Assembly (NCBI RefSeq): GCF_014656195.1
Contig: NZ_BNBY01000051.1
Coordinates: forward strand, 1 to 38,385
Source of the DNA: Kitasatospora xanthocidica
GTDB lineage: Bacteria; Actinomycetota; Actinomycetes; Streptomycetales; Streptomycetaceae
Reading direction: 5' to 3'
Length of the DNA stretch: 38,385 bases
Each line of letters begins with the position of its first letter. Position 1 is the first letter of the stretch. Below the pieces are notes generated by a model that had not been told where the DNA came from, did no database searches, and saw only the letters and a program-made list of their open reading frames with translations. This document shows, piece by piece, positions 1 through 8,507 of this stretch. A program made the translations under genes and the position numbers.

Positions 1-22
1 AATAGGCCGAGGGCTTGTCCTC
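1..22 (+). rRNA. 23S rRNA, extreme 3' end (partial)
   Basis: The opening bases (aataggccgagggcttg) match the conserved 3' terminus of actinobacterial 23S rRNA, the strand that closes helix 1. The mature end lies near position 17-22. Bases 23-100 are the 23S-5S spacer. It holds a short hairpin (GTTGTT 42-47, AACAAC 52-57) of the kind cut during rRNA maturation. Only the tail of the gene is inside the window. Confidence 0.8.
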
Positions 23-100
23 AGTTGCTCGCGTCCACTGTGTTGTTCTGAAACAACGACCCGCCCGAACTTGTCGGGTGTCGGTTGACAGTTTCATAGT

Positions 101-219
101 GTTTCGGTGGTCATAGCGTGAGGGAAACGCCCGGTTACATTCCGAACCCGGAAGCTAAGCCTCACAGCGCCGATGGTACTGCAGGGGGGACCCTGTGGGA
201 GAGTAGGACGCCGCCGAAC
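101..219 (+). rRNA. rrf: 5S ribosomal RNA
   Basis: This is a complete 5S rRNA of about 117-119 nt. The 5' arm gtttcggtgg pairs with the 3' arm ccgccgaac to form helix I. The conserved loops cattccgaacccggaag and gatggtactgc lie at the expected places. It follows the 23S end by about 80 nt, the usual rrn operon order, and is followed by a strong intrinsic terminator. The exact ends are uncertain by one or two bases. Confidence 0.96.
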
Positions 220-230
220 AATCATTGCTG

Positions 231-265
231 AAGAACCCCCATCTGGTTTCCGGATGGGGGTTCTT
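231..265 (+). terminator. rrn operon terminator
   Basis: A perfect 13-bp stem (231-243 with 253-265, aagaacccccatc / gatgggggttctt) surrounds a 9-nt loop and ends in TTCTT. It lies 11 nt after 5S, so it should end rRNA transcription and insulate the downstream gene pair. Confidence 0.93.
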
Positions 266-320
266 CGCGTTTCCGGGCCGGACGGAGCCGGAAGGTGCTG
301 GAAAAAATCTTGGTCGATGG

Positions 321-347
321 TGTCGAGAAGCCGTGGCCGGCTTCGTC
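321..347 (+). promoter_or_regulatory. Candidate ECF42-type promoter
   Basis: TGTCGA (321-326) is followed after 17 nt by CGTC (344-347). As I recall it, the motif reported for ECF42 sigma factors is TGTCGA at -35 and CG(A/T)C at -10, upstream of genes for DGPF proteins. Here the motif lies 54 nt upstream of a DGPF-protein gene and its ECF42 sigma gene, which fits autoregulation. The match is read directly; sigma recognition is inferred from the family. Confidence 0.7.
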
Positions 348-400
348 CCCGGGGTGGACGCGGCCACAATGGGTCGCACCAGCACCGAGGGAGAAGCACG

Positions 401-808
401 ATGGCCAAGTACCTGCTGCTCAAGCACTACCGAGGCGCCCCGGAGGCGGTCAACTGCGTGCCGATGGACCGGTGGACGCCGGAGGAGATCTCCGCGCACA
501 TCCGGTACATGCAGGACTTCGCGGCCCGGCTGGAGAAGACCGGCGAGTTCGTCGACGGTCAGGCGCTCGCACCCGAGGGGACGTGGGTGCGCTCCGACGG
601 TGCGGGCCGTCCGCCGGTGACCGACGGGCCGTTCGCGGAGACCAAGGACCTGATCGCCGGCTGGATGGTGATCGACGTCGACAGTTACGAGCGGGCGGTC
701 GAGCTGGCCGGGGAGCTGTCGGCCGCGCCCGGGGCCGGCGGGGAGCCGATCCACGAGTGGCTGGAGCTGCGGCCGTTCCTGGCCGAGCCGCCGACCATCA
801 CGGAGTGA
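401..808 (+). CDS. YCII-related / DGPF-domain protein
   Basis: The product is a 135-residue single-domain protein of the YCII family (dimeric alpha-beta ferredoxin-like fold). It carries the DGPF signature at residues 75-78 (VTDGPFAETKD), which marks the group that co-occurs with ECF42 sigma factors. Its biochemical role is not established. There is no signal peptide or membrane segment, so it is cytosolic. The start at 401 is chosen for the GAGGGAG ribosome site 8-14 nt upstream and because homologues begin MAKYLLL. Longer upstream reading would run into the 5S gene. The next gene (sigma factor) follows at once, and the pair probably forms one transcript from the promoter at 321-347. Confidence 0.93.
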   Translation: MAKYLLLKHYRGAPEAVNCVPMDRWTPEEISAHIRYMQDFAARLEKTGEFVDGQALAPEGTWVRSDGAGRPPVTDGPFAETKDLIAGWMVIDVDSYERAVELAGELSAAPGAGGEPIHEWLELRPFLAEPPTITE

Positions 809-816
809 CCTCTCCG

Positions 817-1974
817 ATGAACGAGGCCCTGATCCGGAGCCTCACGCCGAGCGTGCTCGGGATCCTCGTCCGCCGCGGAGCAGACTTCGCGGCGGCCGAG
901 GACGCCGTGCAGGAGGCCCTGGTCGAGGCGGTTCGGCTATGGCCGACCGACCGGCCGCGGGATCCGAAGGGCTGGCTGGTCACGGTGGCCTGGCGCAAGT
1001 TCCTCGACGCGGCCCGGTCGGAGACGGCCCGTCGGCGGCGTGAGGAGCTGGTCGACCAGGAGCCGGAGCCGGGTCCTGCGGCGGAGGCGGACGACACGCT
1101 CCGGCTCTACTTCCTGTGCGCCCACCCGTCGTTGACGCCGTCTTCGGCGGTCGCGCTCACGCTGCGGGCCGTGGGCGGTCTGACCACCCGGCAGATCGCC
1201 CGGGCCTACCTGGTGCCCGAGGCGACCATGGCCCAGCGCATCAGCCGGGCCAAGCGGACCGTCTCGGATGTGCGGTTCGACCGGGCCGGTGACCTGTCCA
1301 CCGTCCTGCGCGTCCTGTACCTGGTGTTCAACGAGGGCTACTCCGGGGACGTCGACCTCGCCGCCGAGGCCATCCGGCTCACCCGGCAGCTCGCGGCGGC
1401 GGTCGACGACCCCGAAGTGGCGGGACTGCTGGCCCTGATGCTGCTGCACCACGCCCGGCGGGCTGGGCGGACGGCGCCGGACGGCAGCCTGGTGCCGCTG
1501 GCGGAGCAGGACCGCGGCACCTGGGACACCGGGTTGATCGCCGAGGGGGTGGGGATCCTGCAGGCGGCGCTGGCCCGGGACCGGCTGGGCGAGTTCCAGG
1601 CGCAGGCCGCCGTCGCGGCCCTGCACGCCGACGCGCCGACCGCGGCGGAGACCGACTGGGTGCAGATCGTCGAGTGGTACGACGAGTTGGTGCGGCTGAC
1701 GGACAGTCCGGTGGTCCGGCTCAACCGTGCGGTGGCCGTCGGTGAGGCGGACGGGCCGAGGGCCGGGCTGGCGGCGCTCGCCCAGCTGGACGAATCGCTG
1801 CCCCGGTACACCGCGGTGGCGGCGTACCTGCATGAGCGGGACGGAGACCTGGAGAGGGCGGCGCGGTTGTACGTCGAGGCGGCGCACCGGGCGTCCAACC
1901 TGGCGGAGCGGGACCACCTGACGCGTCAGGCGGCCCGGATCAACGCGGAGTTGAACGACCGCCGGCCCCGCTGA
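817..1974 (+). CDS. ECF42-group RNA polymerase sigma factor
   Basis: This 385-residue protein is about twice the size of a simple ECF sigma factor. Residues about 1-65 hold sigma region 2 (AAAEDAVQEALVEAVRLWP), then a region 4 helix-turn-helix near residues 105-150 (LTTRQIARAYLVPEATMAQR). A long C-terminal TPR-like extension contains VRLNRAVAVGEADGP, typical of ECF42 proteins (DUF6596 type). This group has no anti-sigma partner; the C-terminal extension is thought to control activity. The ATG at 817 has GGAG 11 nt upstream. A GTG at 805 that overlaps the preceding TGA (GTGA) is an alternative and would give four more residues. It is partnered with the DGPF gene upstream and ends 15 nt from a convergent gene. 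Confidence 0.92.
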   Translation: MNEALIRSLTPSVLGILVRRGADFAAAEDAVQEALVEAVRLWPTDRPRDPKGWLVTVAWRKFLDAARSETARRRREELVDQEPEPGPAAEADDTLRLYFLCAHPSLTPSSAVALTLRAVGGLTTRQIARAYLVPEATMAQRISRAKRTVSDVRFDRAGDLSTVLRVLYLVFNEGYSGDVDLAAEAIRLTRQLAAAVDDPEVAGLLALMLLHHARRAGRTAPDGSLVPLAEQDRGTWDTGLIAEGVGILQAALARDRLGEFQAQAAVAALHADAPTAAETDWVQIVEWYDELVRLTDSPVVRLNRAVAVGEADGPRAGLAALAQLDESLPRYTAVAAYLHERDGDLERAARLYVEAAHRASNLAERDHLTRQAARINAELNDRRPR

Positions 1975-1989
1975 AGCAGGGCGGGCGGG

Positions 1990-3300
1990 TCAGAGCCGGC
2001 CGGCGGCCTTCAGTGCCAGGTAGGCGTCGGCGAGGACGGGGGCGATCTGGGCCGGCGGGGCGTCGAGGACGGTGACGCCGTGACGGGTGAGCCGGTCGGC
2101 GGTGGCGCGGCGGTCGGCGCGGGTCTGCTCGGCGGCGGCCGCGCCGTAGACGGCTTCGACGGTGCCGCGGCCGGCGGCGAGGACGTCCAGCCGGGGGTCG
2201 GCGACGGAGGCCAGGACGACCTCGTGGCGCTTGGTGAGCAGCGGCAGCAGGGGGCGCAGGCCGTCCTCGACGGGCGCCGCGTCGAGGCCGGTGAGCAGGA
2301 CGATCAGCGACCGCTGGGGGGCCATCTTGAGGGCCGTGGAGACCAGTGCGCGCAGGTCCGTCTCGTGCAGCGCGGGCTCCAGGCCGGCCATCGCGTTGGT
2401 GAAGGCGGGCAGGACCTCGTGGGCGGAGCAGCCGGCCACGGCGGCGCGCTTGTGGAGGTCGTGGGCGAGCAGGTCGACGCGGTCGCCGGCGCGGGTGGCG
2501 AGGGCGGTCAGCAGCAGGGCGGCGTCGAGGGCGGCGTCCAGTCGGGGGGCGTCGCCGACTCGCCCGGCGGAGGTGCGGCCGGTGTCGAGGACGACGAGGA
2601 TGTGCCGGTCGCGTTCGGGGCGCCAGGTCCGGACGGCTACGGTGTTGCGGCGGGCGCTGGCGCGCCAGTCGATGGAGCGGACGTCGTCGCCGGGCAGGTA
2701 CTCGCGCAGGGAGTCGAACTCGGTGCCCTGGCCGCGGGTCAACACCGAGGTGCGGCCGTCGAGTTCGCGCAGCCGGGCGAGCCGGGAGGGCAGGTGCTTG
2801 CGGCTGGCGAACGGGGGGAGCGCGCGGACCGTCCAGGGGACGAGGTGCGAGCCCTGGCGGGCGGCCAGGCCGAGCGGGCCGAAGGAGCGGACCGTCACCC
2901 GGTGGGCGTGGTGGTCGCCGCGGCGGCTCGGGGTGAGCACGGTGACGGCCCGGCGCCGTTCGCCGCCGGGGACGGTCAGGGCGTGCCGGGAGGCGGTCCC
3001 GGCGGTGCCGGGCCGCCAGGCGGACGGGGCCCAGGCGTCGCGCAGCAGGGCCCGGAGCGGGCGCCCGGACGGGTTGGTGACGGTCAGTTCGACCGTGGCG
3101 GGCTCGCCGAGCCGGACGGTGGTGGTGCCGCCCCGTCCGAACCGCAGGTCGCGGACGGGGGCGGCGAGCACCAGGTCGACCGCGACGGCGAGCAGGACCG
3201 CGCCGGTGACCAGCCAGATCCCGGCGGCCGACGGCAGCAGCAGGCCCACGACGAGCGCGCCGAGTGCGGCGAGCAGGGCGGTTCGCCCGGTGAGGGCCAT
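1990..3300 (-). CDS. DUF58 domain protein
   Basis: This 436-residue membrane-anchored protein is last in a five-gene minus-strand operon. Two hydrophobic helices lie near residues 8-48. They are followed by a beta-rich domain and then the DUF58 signature near residues 195-220 (EFDSLREYLPGDDVRSIDW), which leads into a von Willebrand A-like fold (ILVVLDTGRTS). DUF58 proteins are nearly always encoded beside MoxR ATPases and are thought to act with them as chaperones or assembly factors. The substrate is not known. The start is taken at 3300; a 102-bp gap separates it from the moxR-like gene. It converges with the sigma gene. Confidence 0.9.
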   Translation of the reverse strand: MALTGRTALLAALGALVVGLLLPSAAGIWLVTGAVLLAVAVDLVLAAPVRDLRFGRGGTTTVRLGEPATVELTVTNPSGRPLRALLRDAWAPSAWRPGTAGTASRHALTVPGGERRRAVTVLTPSRRGDHHAHRVTVRSFGPLGLAARQGSHLVPWTVRALPPFASRKHLPSRLARLRELDGRTSVLTRGQGTEFDSLREYLPGDDVRSIDWRASARRNTVAVRTWRPERDRHILVVLDTGRTSAGRVGDAPRLDAALDAALLLTALATRAGDRVDLLAHDLHKRAAVAGCSAHEVLPAFTNAMAGLEPALHETDLRALVSTALKMAPQRSLIVLLTGLDAAPVEDGLRPLLPLLTKRHEVVLASVADPRLDVLAAGRGTVEAVYGAAAAEQTRADRRATADRLTRHGVTVLDAPPAQIAPVLADAYLALKAAGRL

Positions 3301-3402
3301 GCGGTGCGCTCCTTCGGAGACCCGTCGTCCGGGGCCCGCGACGGGTGCGGGCGATGGCCGACGGGTGGTGGATCAACAGGCGGTGGATCGGCGGGCGGTG
3401 GG

Positions 3403-4415
<1,013 letters not shown>

Positions 4416-4419
<4 letters not shown>

Positions 4420-5636
4420 GGGTTCCGTACCTGCCTTTCGAGGGTGTCGAGGTCGTCGGCGAGCCGCAGCAGCGCGGTGTCGTCGGTCGGGGGCGGGCCG
4501 TACAGCAGGGCCCGGACGTCCCCGACGGGCCGGTCGGGGAGACGGGCGGCCGCGGCCGCGCAGAGGGCGTCGGGGTCGGGTACGCCGGCCTGGAGCGGGA
4601 CGCCCAGGGCCGGGGCGAGGCGGTGGCCGGCGGCGCGGCGCAGGGCCTCGGCGGCGCGGCCGCGGGCCTTGGCACGCCGGTAGAGGCGGGCGCGGCCCTC
4701 GGTGGTCTCGGAGGCTCGGACCACCACGGGCAGGTCCTCGCTGACCACCGGGCCGAGCCGGCGGCCGCGCCACAGGGCGGCGAGCACGGCGGCGACGACC
4801 AGCTGGTAGTAGGCCCAGTGCCAGCCGTTCGGGATGTAGTCGCCGAAGGTCTTCCGGGCGCGGACGCCGTCGGGGAGCGGGGCGGAGTAGTCGGGCAGGT
4901 GCCAGGTGAGGCGGGGCTGCGAGCCGAGCAGGCCGAGCGCGAGGGAGGCGTCGCCGTCCTTGGGCAGCTGCTCGTTGTGCAGGAAGGCGCCGGTGCCGAG
5001 GACGATGACGTCGCCGCCGGCGCCCGGGGTGCTGACCAGCGAGTAGCCGTGGCCGCGCGGGTAGCAGCCCTCGCCGCGGCTGCCGCTGGTGTAGAGCATG
5101 CCGCCCAGCTGGGCGCTGCCGGCCCGGGCCGCCTCGATGACCGGGCAGTCGGCCGGAGTGCTGTGGACGGAGGCGTACGGCAGGCCGCCGTCCTCGTCGG
5201 ACAGCCGGATGCCGGGGGCGAGCGCGGTGAGCGCGGCCGGGCCCGGGGCGATCAGGACCAGCCGCCGGTGCCGGGCGGCCGCGACGGCCCGCAGCTGGGT
5301 GGGGCTGAGCAGGTCGGGTTCGGGCAGCACCAGGGTGTCCGGTCCGGCCGGGCTGCCGGTCGGGTCGGCGGTGAACTCGGCCGTGACGCCCTGGCGTTCG
5401 AGCAGTGCGACGACGGCGTGGGCGCCGTCGCGGTCGTACGAGCGGGGGTCGAGCGGCGGGTAGCTGTGGTCCTGGCCGAGGGCGGTCACGGCGACGGCGC
5501 CGATCAGCAGGGCGACGAGGAAGGCCAGGTACCAGCGGGCCCGCCGCCACAGGCCGCGCGGGGTGGGCGCGAGGCTGGTCGGGGCGGTGCTGGGCGTCCC
5601 GGTCCCGGACGGGGGTGCGAGGACGGTGTCGGTCAT
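4416..5636 (-). CDS. DUF4350 domain membrane protein
   Basis: The 406-residue product has a transmembrane helix near residues 34-54 (WYLAFLVALLIGAVAVTALG). A DUF4350 extracytoplasmic domain follows, then a second helix near residue 280 (YYQLVVAAVLAALW), and a cytosolic tail of about 110 residues. DUF4350 resembles a class I glutamine-amidotransferase-like or GATase fold, but the catalytic role is unknown. The start at 5636 overlaps the stop of the DUF4129 gene (ATGA), and its own stop overlaps the moxR-like start, so three genes are translationally linked. It is a standard member of the actinobacterial MoxR cluster. Confidence 0.9.
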
Positions 5637-6373
5637 GCCGCTCCTCCTGAAGCCTCGGACGAAGCGGCGGACGAAGCGGCGGCCGGGCCTGCGGCCGGGG
5701 CCGGGCCGGTCGCGGCGCCGTCCGGGGCGAGCACCGGCCGGGCGCGTTCCAGCGTCCGGTCGAGCTCGTGCAGCAGCCGGTACGCGGCCTCGTCGGCGGT
5801 GCGCTCGCCGTACGCGATGTCGTCGAAGCTCCGGGCGGCCGCGGCCAGCGCGGCGGCGTGCTCGGGCAGCGCCCGGCCGGCCTCGGCGGCGGCCTCGTCG
5901 GCGGTGCGGCCCGGGCGGGAGTCGAGCAGGGTCCGCTCCTCCAGGCCCCGGACGAGGGCGCGCATCTGGTCGCGGACGGCCTCGGCCCAGCGTCCGGCGG
6001 CGGCGTGCCCGGCCGCGTCCGCCCGGTACTGCGCGGCGCTGCGCGGGCCCTCGACGCCGTACACGTCGCCGGTGGTGCGGGCGGCGCGCCGGGGTGCGCC
6101 GAGGCGCCACCAGAGCGCGGCGCCGATCAGCACCGCGACGACCAGGAACAGCACCAGGCCGGTGGTGCCGTCCGCGCCGTCGCCGGAGATGCTGTCGAGC
6201 GCGCCGGCGATGTGCTCCCAGATCCAGTCCGTGGCCCGCTGCAGGAGCGACGGGTCGTGCTTGTGGTACTCGGCGTTGAGCAGCTCGTCCCGGGCGGCGT
6301 CGCGCGCGGGATCGCGCGGGACGGTGACCGGGGCACCGCCCGCGGCGAGGAGTCTGTCCCCCCAGTCGGACAT
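5633..6373 (-). CDS. DUF4129 domain membrane protein
   Basis: The 246-residue protein has one central membrane helix (LVLFLVVAVLIGAALWW, near residues 74-91). A C-terminal DUF4129 domain (residues about 130-220) carries the conserved DQMRALVRGLEERTLLDSRPG block. DUF4129 is also found at the C-terminus of some membrane transglutaminases, and its function is not known. The start ATG at 6373 lies 5 nt past the upstream stop; no better start lies between. The Ala/Ser-rich C-terminus overlaps the next gene by 4 nt. Confidence 0.88.
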   Translation of the reverse strand: MSDWGDRLLAAGGAPVTVPRDPARDAARDELLNAEYHKHDPSLLQRATDWIWEHIAGALDSISGDGADGTTGLVLFLVVAVLIGAALWWRLGAPRRAARTTGDVYGVEGPRSAAQYRADAAGHAAAGRWAEAVRDQMRALVRGLEERTLLDSRPGRTADEAAAEAGRALPEHAAALAAAARSFDDIAYGERTADEAAYRLLHELDRTLERARPVLAPDGAATGPAPAAGPAAASSAASSEASGGAA

Positions 6374-6378
6374 CCGGT

Positions 6379-7542
6379 TCAGCGCCTCGCCGGAGTCGGG
6401 CCGGCCTGCTCGCCCCAGCCGGTGCCGCCGTACTCGGGCAGACCGGCGGCGCGGGCGAGCTCGATGTCGAGGGCCTCGCGGCGGATCCGCTGGTCGACGT
6501 AGACCAGCACGCCGACGGCGGCCATGAACGGGGTGGTCAGGGTGCCGGCGATGATCCCGGCGACGGCCATGACGACCACCATCCAGGCGCCCTGCTGGGT
6601 CGCGCCGCCCAGGCCCCGGTCGTCGAGGCTGTCGATGCCGAGCAGCAGGCCGATGAAGCGGAACGGGACGGCGATGACCACCGCGACGACCAGCGACAGC
6701 ACCTTGCTCAGCAGGGTGATGCCGAAGACCCGCCACCAGGAGCCGCGGACCAGCCGCCGCGAGCGCGACAGCGCCGTCGCCACGCCCTGCTTCTCCAGCA
6801 TCAGCGCGGGGGCGGCGAGGCTGTAGCGGACCCACAGCCAGGCGGCGACCGGCAGGGCCAGCACGCCGACGATGAACAGCAGCCCGGTGGTCGCGGGCTC
6901 GTTGGCGCCGCTGACGCTGTAGCCGATCAGCGGCGCGAAGCCGAGCAGTGCCACCCCGGGGCCCATCAGGACGGTGAGCAGGGTGAGCCCGAACAGCTGC
7001 AGGAGCCGCGGTCGGGCGTCCCGCCAGGCCTCGCCCGCGGTGGCGGACCGGCCGAGGACGGCGCGGCTGACCACGATGGTGAGCAGCGCGGCGGCGAGCA
7101 CGTCGAGCAGCAGTTGCAGCGGCATGGCGGCGACCAGCCGCAGGGTCTGGGTGGCGGCGCCGGTCTTGCCCTTGACCAGCAGGTCCACCAGGACGGCCCC
7201 GCCCTGGGCGACCACGGCGATGCCGAGGGAGAGGGCGAGGACGGTCCGCCACTGTCGGCGGACGGTGCCGACGGCGCCGTCGAGGAGCTCGCCGACGAGG
7301 AGCGGGCGCAGCGGGATGACGCCCGGCTTGGGGCTCTGCGGTACGCCCCAGCCGTACGGGCTGTGGCCGCCGGAGGGCTGCTGCCCCCACTGCGGCCGAC
7401 CGGGCCGGGTGTGCGGGCCGGGGGTGGCCTGCGGTGGTGCCGACGGCCCGGGCACGGCGGCGGGCGCGTCGGCCGGGGGCCGGGCGCCGTCGCGGGACGG
7501 CTCGGACGAGCCGGGCGAGGCCCAGCCCGGAGTGTCGGTCAT
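6379..7542 (-). CDS. Multipass membrane protein, GPDPase-membrane-domain type
   Basis: This 387-residue protein opens with about 75 Pro/Gly-rich residues. About six to eight hydrophobic helices follow, in the pattern of the glycerophosphoryl diester phosphodiesterase membrane domain, with the conserved start IPLRPLLVGELLDGAVGTVRRQW. The phosphodiesterase catalytic domain itself is absent, so a direct enzyme role is unlikely; a membrane scaffold or transport role is inferred. The start at 7542 is chosen for GAGGAG just upstream; an in-frame start at 7617 has no such site. It is the first gene of the operon that leads to DUF4129, DUF4350, MoxR and DUF58. Confidence 0.88.
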   Translation of the reverse strand: MTDTPGWASPGSSEPSRDGARPPADAPAAVPGPSAPPQATPGPHTRPGRPQWGQQPSGGHSPYGWGVPQSPKPGVIPLRPLLVGELLDGAVGTVRRQWRTVLALSLGIAVVAQGGAVLVDLLVKGKTGAATQTLRLVAAMPLQLLLDVLAAALLTIVVSRAVLGRSATAGEAWRDARPRLLQLFGLTLLTVLMGPGVALLGFAPLIGYSVSGANEPATTGLLFIVGVLALPVAAWLWVRYSLAAPALMLEKQGVATALSRSRRLVRGSWWRVFGITLLSKVLSLVVAVVIAVPFRFIGLLLGIDSLDDRGLGGATQQGAWMVVVMAVAGIIAGTLTTPFMAAVGVLVYVDQRIRREALDIELARAAGLPEYGGTGWGEQAGPTPARR

Positions 7543-7828
7543 CACTGCTCCTCGGAGGGGCGTCGTGGGTGCGGCTCCGAACGATCTTCCGTCCGCGCGC
7601 AGCGCCCATCGTGCCATGGGGCCGGGGGCGGCCTCAGGGGGATCCGGTCGCTGATCGTCAACGGGTGGTCACCGCGGGTCGGGCGGCGGGCCGCGGGCGG
7701 TTCGGAGGTGCTCCGGCCGGGGTCATTCGCCCGGTATGGCCGGAATGCACCGGCGGGCGAGTTGGCCGTTCTGGAGCAATGGCACTGCTGTGCGGCAGGT
7801 CACAATCCGGTAATGAGAAGATGGAGCC
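7543..7828. other. Divergent intergenic region before mtrA
   Basis: These 286 bp separate the minus-strand membrane-protein operon from mtrA. They should hold both promoters. Near the mtrA start are GTCACA (7799-7804) and GGTAAT (7809-7814), whose cores start 11 bp apart. GTCAC/GTAAC repeats are the type of half-site bound by MtrA, so autoregulation is possible but not shown. I see no convincing -35/-10 pair and no gene. Confidence 0.4.
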
Positions 7829-8506
7829 ATGAAGGGACGCGTCCTCGTCGTTGATGACGACTCCGCACTGGCCGAGATGCTCGGCATCGTGTTGCGTGGT
7901 GAGGGTTTTGAGCCGTTTTTCGTCGCGGATGGGGACAAGGCGCTAGCCGCGTTCCGGGAGACCAAGCCCGATCTGGTGCTGCTCGATCTGATGCTGCCCG
8001 GCCGGGACGGCATCGACGTGTGCCGGCAGATCCGGGCCGAGTCCGGCATCCCGATCGTCATGCTGACCGCGAAGACCGACACGGTCGACGTCGTGGTGGG
8101 CCTGGAGTCGGGTGCCGACGACTACGTCACCAAGCCGTTCAAGCCCAAGGAGCTGGTGGCCCGGGTCCGCGCCCGGCTGCGCCGTGCCGAGGAGCCGACG
8201 CCGGAGCAGCTGACCATAGGCGATCTGGTGATCGACGTGGCCGGCCACTCGGTGAAGCGGGACGGCCGGGGCATCCCGCTGACTCCGCTGGAGTTCGACC
8301 TGCTGGTCGCGCTGGCCCGCAAGCCCTGGCAGGTGTTCACCCGCGAGGTGCTGCTGGAGCAGGTCTGGGGCTACCGCCACGCGGCGGACACCCGGCTGGT
8401 CAACGTCCATGTGCAGCGCCTCCGCTCCAAGATCGAGAAGGACCCGGAGCGTCCCGAGATCGTGGTGACCGTCCGCGGCGTCGGCTACAAGGCCGGACCC
8501 AGCTGA
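7829..8506 (+). CDS. mtrA: Two-component response regulator MtrA
   Basis: This is a 225-residue OmpR/PhoB-type regulator. The receiver domain (residues 1-115) has the acidic pocket DDD at 9-11, phospho-acceptor D53 (LLDLMLPGRDG), and the switch lysine in the KPFKPKE segment. The C-terminal winged helix (about 130-225) contains LTPLEFDLLVALARKPWQVF and ends with VRGVGYKAG. The sequence is very close to streptomycete MtrA, which controls cell-wall, division, development and antibiotic genes. The ATG at 7829 has purine-rich GAGAAG and GGAG upstream. mtrB begins one base after the stop, the invariant actinobacterial mtrA-mtrB-lpqB arrangement. Confidence 0.97.
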   Translation: MKGRVLVVDDDSALAEMLGIVLRGEGFEPFFVADGDKALAAFRETKPDLVLLDLMLPGRDGIDVCRQIRAESGIPIVMLTAKTDTVDVVVGLESGADDYVTKPFKPKELVARVRARLRRAEEPTPEQLTIGDLVIDVAGHSVKRDGRGIPLTPLEFDLLVALARKPWQVFTREVLLEQVWGYRHAADTRLVNVHVQRLRSKIEKDPERPEIVVTVRGVGYKAGPS

Positions 8507-8507
8507 C

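Noticed and set aside
173..400. Upstream extension of the DGPF protein reading frame
   Set aside because: It would run through the 5S rRNA gene and its terminator, and the start at 401 has a proper ribosome site.
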